From Mesorhizobium prunaredense (lineage in GTDB: Bacteria; Pseudomonadota; Alphaproteobacteria; Rhizobiales; Rhizobiaceae): 64,000 nt of DNA. Shown in pieces: positions 47,809 through 56,955 of this stretch. The position numbers and the translations under genes are program-made. The notes under the pieces are model-generated. The model did not search any database and was not told where the DNA came from. It saw only the letters and a program-made list of their open reading frames with translations. Location of the stretch: NCBI RefSeq assembly GCF_900156895.1, contig NZ_FTPD01000082.1, positions 49,488 through 113,487 on the forward strand, in the 5' to 3' direction. The number at the start of each line of letters is the position of its first letter. The first letter of the stretch is position 1.

Positions 47809-48228
47809 ATGGACGACATGCATAGCGGATCATGCCTGTGCGGGGCTGTGCGGTTCAAGACGCGAGGGGCCTTGCGCGGCGTCATCTACTGCCACTGCTC
47901 GCAGTGCCGGAAGCAGAGCGGGCATTTCTACGCTGCAACCAATGTTGCCAACGCAGACATCACAATAGTGGGCGCGGAAAGCATCACCTGGTACGAAGCA
48001 TCTTCGTTTGCCAGGCGCGGTTTCTGCAAGACATGCGGCTCGTTGCTGTTCTGGAAGCCGCAGGATGATGAATACGTCTCGGTCCTGGCCGGACTGTTCG
48101 ACAAGCCCACCGGACTTCAGGGCCAATGCCACATCTTCGTCGGCGACAAGGGCGACTACTACACGATCGACGATGGGCTGCCGCAGTTCGAAAAGTCGAC
48201 GCCGGCGATCAAGGTCGCCGATGGGTGA
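47809..48228 (+). CDS. GFA (CENP-V/glutathione-dependent formaldehyde-activating) family protein
   Basis: A 139-residue protein of the GFA/CENP-V fold with the conserved zinc-ligand cysteines: GSCLCGAVRF, YCHCSQCRKQSGH and FCKTCGSLLFW. Some members were proposed to join formaldehyde and glutathione, but most have no shown activity. The start at 47809 (MDDMHSGSC) has GGGGGGCGAG ahead; 47785 is possible. Confidence 0.85.
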   Translation: MDDMHSGSCLCGAVRFKTRGALRGVIYCHCSQCRKQSGHFYAATNVANADITIVGAESITWYEASSFARRGFCKTCGSLLFWKPQDDEYVSVLAGLFDKPTGLQGQCHIFVGDKGDYYTIDDGLPQFEKSTPAIKVADG

Positions 48229-48322
48229 CAGGCTCGCCGGCAAATGATTTTTGCAGCGATCGCCTTATTCCCTTGATCCGGCCATTGCGCTATCCCCTGC
48301 CGGTGGTTCGGAAAGGTTTGGC

Positions 48323-48682
48323 ATGCAGCGGCTGATCGATGCTTTCTTCAATTCAGTGCGGGCATTTCGCAAGTTGGCTTCCAGCGAGAAAGCCTTCCAG
48401 CAGGAGTTGATGCTGCTCGTGCTGGCGCTGCCGCTCGGCTGGTTTGTTTCGGTGTCGTGGCGCGGCTATGCGCTGCTGATCGGCGCGGTGCTGCTGCTGA
48501 TCATGGTCGAAGTGCTGAACACCGGCATCGAGGCCGCATGCGATGCGTTCAGCCGGGAGTTCAACGTCGATATCCAGCTCGCCAAGGACTGCGGTTCGCT
48601 GGCGGTGCTGATTTCGGTGGTGATCGTTGCCGGCGTCTGGGGGATCGCCATCGTCGAGCGAATCTTGGGGCTACCGATCTAG
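48323..48682 (+). CDS. dgkA: Diacylglycerol kinase
   Basis: A 119-residue inner-membrane enzyme of the small prokaryotic DgkA type, with three helices and the catalytic segment MVEVLNTGIEAACDAFSREF followed by AKDCGSLAVLISVV. It phosphorylates diacylglycerol to phosphatidic acid, recycling lipid from periplasmic glucan decoration. The start at 48323 (MQRLIDAFFN) has GGAAAGG ahead; a longer reading from 48251 is not homologous. Confidence 0.93.
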   Translation: MQRLIDAFFNSVRAFRKLASSEKAFQQELMLLVLALPLGWFVSVSWRGYALLIGAVLLLIMVEVLNTGIEAACDAFSREFNVDIQLAKDCGSLAVLISVVIVAGVWGIAIVERILGLPI

Positions 48683-48697
48683 TATCTCACCTCTTAT

Positions 48698-48724
48698 ATG
48701 ACGGTCACCAAAGGAGACCGTCAT
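48698..48724 (+). promoter_or_regulatory. Hairpin enclosing ribosome site and start of the hemerythrin gene
   Basis: ATGACGGTC at 48698-48706 is perfectly complementary to GACCGTCAT at 48716-48724. The 9-base loop holds most of the AAAGGAG ribosome site (48710-48716), and the 3' arm covers the first two bases of the ATG (48723-48725). If it forms in the mRNA it would limit initiation. It could also be a DNA operator. Confidence 0.5.
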
Positions 48725-49310
48725 GGGTGAAGGTGCCGATTTTCTACTGCTGGAGCGGGCAGGCCTGCCGGACGATTTACGCTGGCTGGCTGAAAAATAT
48801 CCGCGCGAGGTCTGGCAGGGCCACACCAACATCCATGGCATCGCCAACATGTGGCTGCAGCGGCACGACATGTTTCGCGAGCTCGGCGGCATGCTGACCA
48901 ACGGCATTGGCGACTATCGCGAGGGCCGGCTGACGGCGCCGGAGTTCGCGCGCTGGTTCGCGCCGCGGCTCAACCATTTTCTTGGGCATCTCGACGGCCA
49001 CCATAACGTCGAGGATATCAATTATTTTCCGGTCTTCGCCAAGGCCGAGACCCGGCTGAAGCGCGGCTTCGAGATTCTCGATGCCGATCATCATACGATC
49101 CATGAAGGGCTGGAGCGCAATGCCGAGGCCGCAAACGCTTTCATCCGCACGCTAAGCGAGAGCGAGGACAAGCAGCGCTTTGCCGCCGATGTGTATGCCG
49201 ACGAGAACAGCCGGCTGGTCGCCATGCTGACCCGGCACCTTGCCGACGAGGAAGACCTGATCATCCCGCTGATCCTTGATCGTGGCGACCGGGCGCTCGG
49301 CATCGACTGA
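48723..49310 (+). CDS. Hemerythrin HHE domain protein
   Basis: A 195-residue protein with two-helix HHE-type segments: QGHTNIHGIANMWLQRHDMF, then HLDGHHNVEDINYFPVF, DADHHTIHEGL and TRHLADEEDLIIPLI. The His and Glu residues fit a di-iron site as in hemerythrin-like oxygen or nitric-oxide sensors. Its start lies inside a perfect inverted repeat, which suggests translational control. It probably functions in the cytoplasm (no signal peptide). Confidence 0.83.
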   Translation: MGEGADFLLLERAGLPDDLRWLAEKYPREVWQGHTNIHGIANMWLQRHDMFRELGGMLTNGIGDYREGRLTAPEFARWFAPRLNHFLGHLDGHHNVEDINYFPVFAKAETRLKRGFEILDADHHTIHEGLERNAEAANAFIRTLSESEDKQRFAADVYADENSRLVAMLTRHLADEEDLIIPLILDRGDRALGID

Positions 49311-49313
49311 TCC

Positions 49314-49901
49314 TCACGTCTCCTTGCTGCGCTCCTTTTTGGCAACGCGATGAGCGATGAACCGGGCAAGGACGGCCACGCCCAACCCAATCGCCAGGGC
49401 GATCAGCAATCGCTCGTGACGGGCCAACGCCTGGCCGACGATGCGCTCCGCGCCCAGCCCGAACACATAGCCGATGGTGGTGAACAATCCGGCCCAGACC
49501 ATGGATGAAATGACGTTGAGAATGACAAAGCGCGTCACGGCAATGCCGGACAATCCGGCGGCGATGCCGCCGACAAGGCGCAGGCCGTAAATGAAGCGGT
49601 TCGACAGCACGAAAATGTCGGGATGGTTGGAGACGAGACGATAGGCGTGGCTGAAGCCTGGCCGACCTCTCAATTTGATCACGAGCGGATAGTCGGCGAA
49701 GCTTCGTCCGAGAGTGAAGAAGAGCGTGTCGCCGACAAAGGCGCCGATGGCGGCCGCCAGAAACGCCTGCCACAGGACGAAGACATGCTGATGCGCGAAA
49801 AACCCGCCAAGGAGGGCGGCACTTTCGCCCTCGGCGACACAGCCCAGAAAGACGGCAATCAGCCCATATTGTGCGACGAGATTATGGATGGCATCCGTCA
49901 T
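49314..49901 (-). CDS. DedA family membrane protein
   Basis: A 195-residue multi-pass protein of the DedA/SNARE-associated family, with GDTLFFTLGRSFADYPLVIK, GRPGFSHAYRLVSNHPDIFV and SNRFIYGLRLVGGIAAGLSG. Members act as lipid flippases or support membrane potential. The start overlaps the DUF1003 stop by 4 bases (ATGA). Confidence 0.86.
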   Translation of the reverse strand: MTDAIHNLVAQYGLIAVFLGCVAEGESAALLGGFFAHQHVFVLWQAFLAAAIGAFVGDTLFFTLGRSFADYPLVIKLRGRPGFSHAYRLVSNHPDIFVLSNRFIYGLRLVGGIAAGLSGIAVTRFVILNVISSMVWAGLFTTIGYVFGLGAERIVGQALARHERLLIALAIGLGVAVLARFIAHRVAKKERSKET

Positions 49902-50461
49902 GGACGCGTCCGCTGCTTGGACAGAATCTCGTCGATGCGCTTCACCTGCTCGGCTAGCCGGGCGATCTCGTCGCGCATGCCGATGATCTGGCTGTGGCGC
50001 AGTTCGTCGAGCTTTTCATGCAGCGCCATGATCTCGATCTCGGCCTTGAGATTGACCTCGTAGTCGTGCGCGGCATCGATACGATCGCGCTCGGTCTGGC
50101 GGTTTTGCGCCATCATGATCACCGGCGCCTGCAGGGCCGCGACCATAGAAAGCACTAGGTTGAGGAAGATGAAGGGATAGGGATCGAAGGCGTCGCGCGT
50201 CAAAAGCCAGACATTGCCCGCCGTCCACAGGATCAGGAAAGCAATGAATGTCAGGATGAACGACCACGAGCCGCCGATCCGGGCGATGGTGTCGGCCAGG
50301 CGGTCGCCAAACGTCTGATGAAAGGCGACGGCCTTGTTGGTATCCTTGGAGATCGTGGTGCGCTCGAGCGTTGATTGCAGCACCCGGTTTTCAGGTGCGC
50401 TGAGGCCGTCCGGCTTTCGCTTCAGCCAACGGTTCGCCAGTTCCTCGATCGTCTTGTTCAT
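49898..50461 (-). CDS. DUF1003 family membrane protein
   Basis: A 187-residue protein. The DUF1003 core has two membrane helices (GGSWSFILTFIAFLILWTAG and PYPFIFLNLVLSMVAALQAP) with the conserved VIMMAQNRQTERDRIDAAHD after them, then a long C-terminal coiled coil (EIEIMALHEKLDELRHSQII). Function is unknown. It is translated ahead of the DedA gene, with overlapping stop and start. Confidence 0.84.
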   Translation of the reverse strand: MNKTIEELANRWLKRKPDGLSAPENRVLQSTLERTTISKDTNKAVAFHQTFGDRLADTIARIGGSWSFILTFIAFLILWTAGNVWLLTRDAFDPYPFIFLNLVLSMVAALQAPVIMMAQNRQTERDRIDAAHDYEVNLKAEIEIMALHEKLDELRHSQIIGMRDEIARLAEQVKRIDEILSKQRTRP

Positions 50462-50545
50462 CGTCGCCTCCGTCGTCAGCGATAGAGGTAGAGGCTACTG
50501 GTTCGCGCGGGAAGTGGTAGATTGACGCGACAGGGTGAGGAAACA

Positions 50546-51259
50546 ATGATGGATTTCCAGAAAATCCGCGCCCGCGCGGCCAAACGCAAGGGCGGGGAAG
50601 CGGTGATGGCGTCGCTGCTGGGGCCTATGCCTGACAATGCCGCCGTGGCTGACATTTCCGACGACCGCATTCTCTCGACCATGGCCGAGCGTGTTTTCGC
50701 TGCTGGCTTCGTCTGGCGCGTCATCGAGCAGAAATGGCCGGGTTTCGAACAAGCGTTCCTCGGCTTCGAGCCGAAACGGCTGTTGTTCCAGCCTGACGAT
50801 TTCTGGCACGACCTGACAGGCGACGAGCGCATCGTGCGCAATCCGCAGAAGATCAAGTCGGTTCGCGACAACGCGGCTTTCGTCGAGCGGGTGTCGAAGG
50901 AGCACGGCGGCTTTGGCAGGTTCCTCGCCGACTGGCCAGAAGACGACCAGATTGGACTGATGGCCTATCTCGGCAAGCATGGCAGCCGGCTCGGCGGCAA
51001 TACCGGCCAGTATTTTTTGAGGTGGCTGGAGTGGGACGCCTTCATCATCTCAGGCGACATGGCGGCCGCACTGCGCGACGCCGGCCTGGACATCGCCGAA
51101 CACCCGACATCGAAGCGGGATCTCGACAAGATCCAGAACCAGATCAATGCCTGGGCGGCGGATACCGGGCTGCCGCGCCGGCATGTTTCGCGCATCCTGG
51201 CGATGTCGATCGGCGAAAACCACTCGCCGCAGGCACTGCGCGAATATATGGGCGAATAG
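50546..51259 (+). CDS. DNA-3-methyladenine glycosylase I family protein
   Basis: A 237-residue protein of the Tag-type helix-hairpin-helix glycosylase superfamily. Segments such as ERVFAAGFVWRVIEQKWPGF, DDFWHDLTGDERIVRNPQKI and FGRFLADWPEDDQIGLMAYL match a Tag relative that lacks the cysteine zinc snap of E. coli Tag. It probably removes alkylated adenine from DNA. It starts at 50546 (MMDFQKI); an in-frame ATG at 50522 is less likely. Confidence 0.75.
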   Translation: MMDFQKIRARAAKRKGGEAVMASLLGPMPDNAAVADISDDRILSTMAERVFAAGFVWRVIEQKWPGFEQAFLGFEPKRLLFQPDDFWHDLTGDERIVRNPQKIKSVRDNAAFVERVSKEHGGFGRFLADWPEDDQIGLMAYLGKHGSRLGGNTGQYFLRWLEWDAFIISGDMAAALRDAGLDIAEHPTSKRDLDKIQNQINAWAADTGLPRRHVSRILAMSIGENHSPQALREYMGE

Positions 51260-51378
51260 GACGCGATCGGTATCCGGCGGTCCGATCGGTCTGGCAAGAA
51301 TGACCCATGTCATTAGGTCTGGGGTGGTCCAAGCAAACGCCATTGCCCGGCGAATTCTGTCGCGCTAAGTCAGCAGGC

Positions 51379-53094
51379 ATGACCGACAACACCGCTTCCG
51401 ACATATTGCGCATCGCCGTCGCCCAGCTCAATCCAACGGTTGGCGATGTCGCCGGCAATCTCGCCAAGGCGCGCGAGGCGAGGGCGGATGCCGCCCGACA
51501 AGGCGCCGACCTTGTGCTGTTCACCGAACTTTTCCTCGCCGGTTATCCGCCCGAGGACCTGGTGCTGAAGCCGGCGTTCCTGAAAGCCTGCGAGCGGGCG
51601 GCGCAGGATTTCGCTGGCGACACTGCCGATGGCGGGCCGGGCGTCATCATCGGCACGCCGCTGAAGCGCAAGAGCGGCACGCACAATTCGATCATCTTTG
51701 CCGATGGCGGCAAGATCCTTGCCGAGCGCTACAAGCTCGATCTGCCGAACTACGGCGAATTCGACGAGAAGCGCGTCTTCCAGGCCGGCCCTGAAATCCA
51801 GGGACCGGTCAATTTTCGCGGCGTGCGCCTGGGAATTCCGATCTGCGAAGACATCTGGGGCGATGTCGGCGTCTGCGAGACGCTGGCCGAAAGCGGCGCG
51901 GAAATCCTGTTGGTGCCGAACGGCTCGCCCTATTATCGCGGCAAGGTCGATGTTCGCCACCAAATTGTCATTCGCCAGGTCATCGAATGCGGATTGCCGA
52001 TCATCTACGCCAACCAGCTTGGTGGCCAGGACGAGCTGATCTTCGACGGCGCGTCGTTTGCCATAGGTTCTGACAAGACGCTGGCCTTCCAGATGAGCCA
52101 GTTCGAGGAAACGGTCAACGTCACCACCTGGAAGCGCAACCGCGCTGCCGCAGGCGCGCAAAGTGGAAATAATTCCGAGGGCTGGGTCTGCTCCGAAGGA
52201 CCGATGTCGAAAATCCCGGAAACGGAGGAGGCCGATTACCGCGCCTGCATGCTGGGCCTGCGCGACTACGTCAACAAGAACGGTTTTAGGAATGTCGTGC
52301 TCGGTCTTTCCGGCGGCATCGATTCGGCGATCTGCGCAGCACTTGCCGTCGATGCGCTCGGCGAGGAGCGGCTGCGCGCCGTGATGATGCCCTACCGCTA
52401 CACCTCGAAGGACTCACTCAAGGACGCCGAGGACTGCGCCCGCGCGCTCGGCTGCCGTTACGACATCGTGCCGATCTTCGAGCCGGTCGAGGGATTCCTG
52501 CATACGCTGACGCAACTTTTCGAGGGCACCAAGGAAGGCATCACCGAGGAAAACCTGCAGAGCCGCGCGCGCGGCACTATTTTGATGGCGATCTCCAACA
52601 AGTTCGGCTCGATGGTGGTGACCACCGGCAACAAGAGCGAGATGTCGGTCGGCTACGCCACGCTCTACGGCGACATGAATGGCGGCTTCAATCCAATAAA
52701 AGACCTCTACAAGATGCAGGTCTATGCGCTGGCGCGCTGGCGCAATACGCATGTGCCGCCGGGTGCGCTGGGCCCTTCCGGCGAGGTGATCCCGAACAAC
52801 ATCATCGACAAGGCGCCGTCGGCGGAACTGCGCGAGAACCAGACGGATCAGGATTCGCTGCCGCCCTATCCGGTGCTGGACGACATATTGGAGTGTCTGG
52901 TCGAGAACGAGATGGGTGTCGACGAGATCGTTGCCCGCGGCCACGACCGGGCAACGGTGACGCGCATCGAGCACCTGCTCTACATTGCCGAATACAAGCG
53001 CCGGCAGGCAGCGCCCGGCGTCAAGATCACCAAAAAGAATTTCGGCCGCGACCGCCGTTATCCCATCACCAACCGGTTCAGGGATGGCGGGTAG
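51379..53094 (+). CDS. nadE: NAD+ synthase, glutamine-dependent
   Basis: A 571-residue enzyme for the last step of NAD+ synthesis. The N-terminal nitrilase-type glutaminase has its triad in LFTELFLAGYPPEDL (Glu), KLDLPNYGEFDE (Lys) and IPICEDIWGD (Cys). The C-terminal synthase has the ATP loop LGLSGGIDSAICAALAVDA and VTTGNKSEMSVGYATLYGD. The start at 51379 is chosen; an in-frame ATG at 51307 lies beyond the family N-terminus. Confidence 0.95.
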   Translation: MTDNTASDILRIAVAQLNPTVGDVAGNLAKAREARADAARQGADLVLFTELFLAGYPPEDLVLKPAFLKACERAAQDFAGDTADGGPGVIIGTPLKRKSGTHNSIIFADGGKILAERYKLDLPNYGEFDEKRVFQAGPEIQGPVNFRGVRLGIPICEDIWGDVGVCETLAESGAEILLVPNGSPYYRGKVDVRHQIVIRQVIECGLPIIYANQLGGQDELIFDGASFAIGSDKTLAFQMSQFEETVNVTTWKRNRAAAGAQSGNNSEGWVCSEGPMSKIPETEEADYRACMLGLRDYVNKNGFRNVVLGLSGGIDSAICAALAVDALGEERLRAVMMPYRYTSKDSLKDAEDCARALGCRYDIVPIFEPVEGFLHTLTQLFEGTKEGITEENLQSRARGTILMAISNKFGSMVVTTGNKSEMSVGYATLYGDMNGGFNPIKDLYKMQVYALARWRNTHVPPGALGPSGEVIPNNIIDKAPSAELRENQTDQDSLPPYPVLDDILECLVENEMGVDEIVARGHDRATVTRIEHLLYIAEYKRRQAAPGVKITKKNFGRDRRYPITNRFRDGG

Positions 53095-53256
53095 ATCGCC
53101 GTTTCTCGCTCTTGTGAAAATGGCTGCCGCGAGGAAGTGCACAACCCGCGATTGTTGCAAAATCGCCTCACCAGTTGGACCAGATGCACTTTTGGCCTTC
53201 CACTGACTTGGCGCGGCGCTGACGCGACTCTATAAACGCCTTTCCGCGATCCCTAC

Positions 53257-53357
53257 GCATCGGCCTGAAAATCGGAATCGATTTTCAGAAAGCACGATGC
53301 GCAGATTCAAGAGTTAGAGCGTACTTTGTGCGTCCGAATGGACGCACATCGCTCTAA
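53257..53357. repeat. Rhizobial palindromic repeat, double hairpin
   Basis: A composite of nested palindromes: CTGAAAATCG/CGATTTTCAG around GAAT (53265-53288), framed by GCATCG/CGATGC; then TGTGCGTCC/GGACGCACA, again around GAAT (53327-53348), framed by TTAGAGCG/CGCTCTAA (53314-53357). A related copy lies at 55426-55473. It sits ahead of the ABC transporter gene. Confidence 0.7.
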
Positions 53358-53614
53358 TGGGAGGACCGAATGCCAGGATTTGACATCGTTATGCGAGGCC
53401 GCGAAGCCTAGGTTCAGAGGGCGCGCCGGAAGGTTTTCACCTTCATGCCCAGGCGATCTGACAACAGGCATTCGTCGATGCCGGTCGCCGCCCGTATTCG
53501 GGCGAGCCGCCAAAAATGCCGAACCTTCCGCATTCCCGGGCACTCACGCGCCCAACGCGGTTTTCTCAATTTCGACCTTAGCGGGACCGGGCTCGTTTGC
53601 GCCCGAATGACATC

Positions 53615-55420
53615 ATGGCTCGTTTTCAGATCGATTTGCGCGCCGGCGCCTTTCGCAGCGTCCTTGGCTTCACGCTCAGCCATTGGCGGCGCCAGCCGTG
53701 GCGGCTTTCGCTCATCATGGGCACGTTCCTGCTGTCTACCTTGGCCGACGTGCTGACGCCGCTCTATTCCGGCCGGCTGGTCGACGCCGTCGCCAGCAGT
53801 GCTGCGGCCGACGACGTCGCTTGGAACGCGGCGATGGCGGCGTTTTCGATGCTGGTGGCGCTGGCGCTCACCGGTGTCGTGCTGCGCAACCTCGCCTTCA
53901 TGGCCATCGTCGAACTGACCCTGAAGATGATGGCGGATATCGCAGCCGACGCCTTCCACCGCGTCCAGCGCTTCTCCACCGACTGGCACGCCAACAGCTT
54001 CGCCGGATCGACCGTGCGCAAGATAACCCGTGGCATGTGGGCGCTCGACCTGCTCAACGACACGATCCTGATCGCGCTGCTGCCGTCCGTCGTCATGCTC
54101 GTCGGCTCGACGCTGCTGCTCGGCTGGTTCTGGCCGCTGATGGGTGCTGTCGTCGCCGCAGGCTCGGTGCTGTTCATCGCGGTGACGGCGCTGCTGTCGC
54201 TTGGCTATGTCGCGCCCGCGGCAAGGCTTGCCAATGCATGGGACACACGCCTGGGCGGCTCCCTGGCCGATGCGGTGAGCTGCAACGCCGTGGTCAAGGG
54301 TTTTGGCGCCGAGGAACGCGAGGAAACGCGCCTCGCCAAGGTCGTCGCCAGATGGCGCGCCCGCACGCGCCGCACCTGGGTGCGCGGCACCATCAACGGC
54401 ACCACGCAAGGATCGATGCTGCTGCTTCTGCGAACAGCGGTGGTCGGATTCTCCCTGCTTTTGTGGTCGTGGGGGCAGGCGAGCGCCGGCGATGTCACCT
54501 TCGTGCTGACCTCGTTTTTTGTGCTGCAAGGCTATTTGCGCGATATCGGCACCCACATCCGCAATTTGCAGCGCTCGATCAACGACATGGAGGAACTGGT
54601 CGACTTCCAGTTCGAGCCGCTCGGCATCGAGGATGTGCCCGGCGCCAAACCGATCCGCATCACCGACGGCCGCATCAGCTTCGACAACGTCACCTTCCAT
54701 TACGGCAGCCACCGACTGCCGCTGTATCGCGACTTTTCGGTGGACATCACGCCGGGGGAACGCGTCGGGCTGGTCGGCCATTCGGGCTCGGGCAAGACGA
54801 CCTTCGTCAAGCTGATCCAGCGGCTTTACGACGTAAACGCGGGAACGATCCTGATCGACGGCCAGGATATCTCCGTGGTGGCGCAGGCATCGCTGCGCGG
54901 GCAGATCGCCATCGTCCAGCAGGAGCCGATCCTGTTCCATCGGTCGCTGGCCGAAAACATCGCCTATGCCCGGCCGAGCGCGACGCAGGCCGAGATCGAG
55001 CATGCCGCACGGCTGGCAAGCGCGCACGACTTCATCGTCGATCTGCCGAAAGGCTATGGCACGCTGGTCGGCGAGCGTGGCGTGAAACTATCGGGCGGCG
55101 AGCGCCAGCGGGTGGCGATCGCGCGGGCTTTCCTTGCCGATGCGCGGATCCTCATTCTGGACGAGGCGACGTCGAGCCTCGATTCGGAATCGGAGGTGCT
55201 GATCCAGCAGGCGATGGAGCGGTTGATGGTCGGCCGCACGACGCTGGTCATCGCGCACCGGCTTTCGACGGTGCGAGCGCTTGACAGGCTCCTGGTGTTC
55301 GATCGCGGCCGCATCGTCGAGGAGGGCTCGCATGATCAGCTGATCCGGCTGCAAGGCGGCATCTACCGCCGGCTGTTCGAGCGCCAGGCGCTCGAATTGA
55401 CCAGGGGGCTGGCGATCTGA
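53615..55420 (+). CDS. ABC exporter, fused permease and ATPase
   Basis: A 601-residue half-transporter. Six membrane helices occupy about residues 25-300. The nucleotide-binding domain has Walker A GHSGSGKTT, the signature LSGGERQRVAIARA, Walker B ILILDEATSSLDSES and the switch His in VIAHRLSTVRA. It should dimerise and export a lipid, peptide or drug; substrate unknown. The start at 53615 (MARFQIDLRAG) is preferred over 53597. Confidence 0.92.
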   Translation: MARFQIDLRAGAFRSVLGFTLSHWRRQPWRLSLIMGTFLLSTLADVLTPLYSGRLVDAVASSAAADDVAWNAAMAAFSMLVALALTGVVLRNLAFMAIVELTLKMMADIAADAFHRVQRFSTDWHANSFAGSTVRKITRGMWALDLLNDTILIALLPSVVMLVGSTLLLGWFWPLMGAVVAAGSVLFIAVTALLSLGYVAPAARLANAWDTRLGGSLADAVSCNAVVKGFGAEEREETRLAKVVARWRARTRRTWVRGTINGTTQGSMLLLLRTAVVGFSLLLWSWGQASAGDVTFVLTSFFVLQGYLRDIGTHIRNLQRSINDMEELVDFQFEPLGIEDVPGAKPIRITDGRISFDNVTFHYGSHRLPLYRDFSVDITPGERVGLVGHSGSGKTTFVKLIQRLYDVNAGTILIDGQDISVVAQASLRGQIAIVQQEPILFHRSLAENIAYARPSATQAEIEHAARLASAHDFIVDLPKGYGTLVGERGVKLSGGERQRVAIARAFLADARILILDEATSSLDSESEVLIQQAMERLMVGRTTLVIAHRLSTVRALDRLLVFDRGRIVEEGSHDQLIRLQGGIYRRLFERQALELTRGLAI

Positions 55421-55425
55421 AATCT

Positions 55426-55473
55426 GCGCATCGTGCGGCCCGAAAATCGGTTCCGATTTTCGGGCCGATGCGC
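55426..55473 (+). repeat. Palindromic repeat, possible terminator of the ABC gene
   Basis: GGCCCGAAAATCGG at 55437-55450 pairs with CCGATTTTCGGGCC at 55453-55466 around TT, a perfect 14 bp stem. It is extended outward by GCGCATCG (55426-55433) and CGATGCGC (55466-55473). It is the same family as the element at 53257. It lies 6 bases after the ABC stop and could terminate its transcript. Confidence 0.7.
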
Positions 55474-55581
55474 TAGAACGCGCGGCGCTGCCGCCTTTTC
55501 ATCGCCTTCGTCACGTTCTATGTCTGCGGCCAAACGCGGGGGCGTCTTGTCAACAGCAAAACCATCCGGTACGCCCCGTTC

Positions 55582-56955
55582 ATGACAGTAACCGTCCGTT
55601 TCGCCCCATCGCCCACCGGCCGCATTCATATCGGCAATGCGCGCACTGCGCTGTTCAACTGGCTGTTCGCCATGAACAACAAGGGCCGCTTCATCCAGCG
55701 CTTCGACGACACCGACGTCGCGCGCTCGACGCAGGAATTCTCCGACGCCATCCTCTACGATCTGCATTGGCTGGGCATCTTTCCCGACGCCACGGAATAC
55801 CAGTCACGGCGCTTCGAGATCTACGATGCGGCGGTGGAGAAATTGAAGGCGGCGCGCCTTCTCTATGCTTGCTACGAAACACCGGAAGAGCTCGATCTCA
55901 GGCGCAAGGTGCGCCGCACGCGCGGCCTGCCGCCGGTCTACGGCCGCGAGGCGCTGACGCTGACGGCTGAGCAGGTCGCCGAATACCAGGCCGATGGCCG
56001 CCGGCCGCACTGGCGCTTTCTCCTGCCCAATTTCACCAGCGACCCGTTGCAGCCGGAGCGCACCGAAATCCACTGGACCGATCTGGTGCGCGGCGAGGAA
56101 ACCGTCGACCTCGCCTCGCTTTCCGACCCGGTTCTCATGCGCGAGGACGGCACCTATCTCTATACTCTGCCTTCGGTGGCCGACGACATCGAGATGGGGA
56201 TCAGCCATGTCATCCGCGGCGACGACCACGTCACCAATACCGGCGTGCAGTTAGCCTTGTTCCAGGCGCTGAGTGCCGAGCCGCCAGTGTTCGGCCACCA
56301 CAATCTGTTGACCACCACATCGGGCGAGGGCCTGTCGAAGCGGAGCGGCGGGCTGTCCATCGAAAGCCTGCGCGAGACCGGCATCGAGCCGATGGCCGTC
56401 GCCTCGCTAGCGGTGCTCGTCGGCACCTCGGAGAACGTCGTCGCGGTGCAGACGATGGCTGAGCTTGCCGAACGCTTCGATCCGGCGGCGACATCGAAAT
56501 CCCCAGCCAAATTCGATCCGGACGAGCTCTTCGTGCTCAATCGCACGCTGCTGCACCATATGCCGTTTTCCGAGGCGCGCGACCGGCTGATCGTGCTCGG
56601 CATTTCCGGCGAACAGGCTGAGCCCTTTTGGCTGGCGGTGCGCGGCAATCTCGACAGGCTGGCCGATGCAGCGATCTGGTGGCGCGCGCTTCGCGACGGC
56701 CCGCAGGAGCAGCCGGATTTTTCCGACGTCGACCGCGAGTTCCTTCGCCAGGCGTTCGATCTTTTGCCGGAAGACCCCTGGAACGGGTCGGTCTGGAAGG
56801 AGTGGACCGGCAGGATCAGGGAAGCAACCGGCCGCAAGGGCAAGGCGCTGTTCACGCCGCTCAGGCTGGCGCTTACCGGCCAGCCCTCGGGGCCGGAGCT
56901 TGCAGATCTGTTGCCGCTGCTGGGTCGGGAAGGAACGTTGGCCCGACGACCCTGA
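55582..56955 (+). CDS. gltX: Glutamyl-tRNA synthetase
   Basis: A 457-residue class I tRNA synthetase charging tRNA-Glu, and possibly tRNA-Gln where GatCAB is used. The HIGH-type motif is APSPTGRIHIGNARTALFNW, and the KMSKS-type loop reads GLSKRSGG. The 3' end overlaps the DUF2865 gene on the other strand by 83 bases. The start is an ATG at 55582. Confidence 0.93.
   Translation: MTVTVRFAPSPTGRIHIGNARTALFNWLFAMNNKGRFIQRFDDTDVARSTQEFSDAILYDLHWLGIFPDATEYQSRRFEIYDAAVEKLKAARLLYACYETPEELDLRRKVRRTRGLPPVYGREALTLTAEQVAEYQADGRRPHWRFLLPNFTSDPLQPERTEIHWTDLVRGEETVDLASLSDPVLMREDGTYLYTLPSVADDIEMGISHVIRGDDHVTNTGVQLALFQALSAEPPVFGHHNLLTTTSGEGLSKRSGGLSIESLRETGIEPMAVASLAVLVGTSENVVAVQTMAELAERFDPAATSKSPAKFDPDELFVLNRTLLHHMPFSEARDRLIVLGISGEQAEPFWLAVRGNLDRLADAAIWWRALRDGPQEQPDFSDVDREFLRQAFDLLPEDPWNGSVWKEWTGRIREATGRKGKALFTPLRLALTGQPSGPELADLLPLLGREGTLARRP

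Noticed and set aside
53683..55284. Long plus-strand frame inside the ABC exporter gene
   Set aside because: It is an alternative reading of the same DNA, rich in Arg/His and lacking domains.
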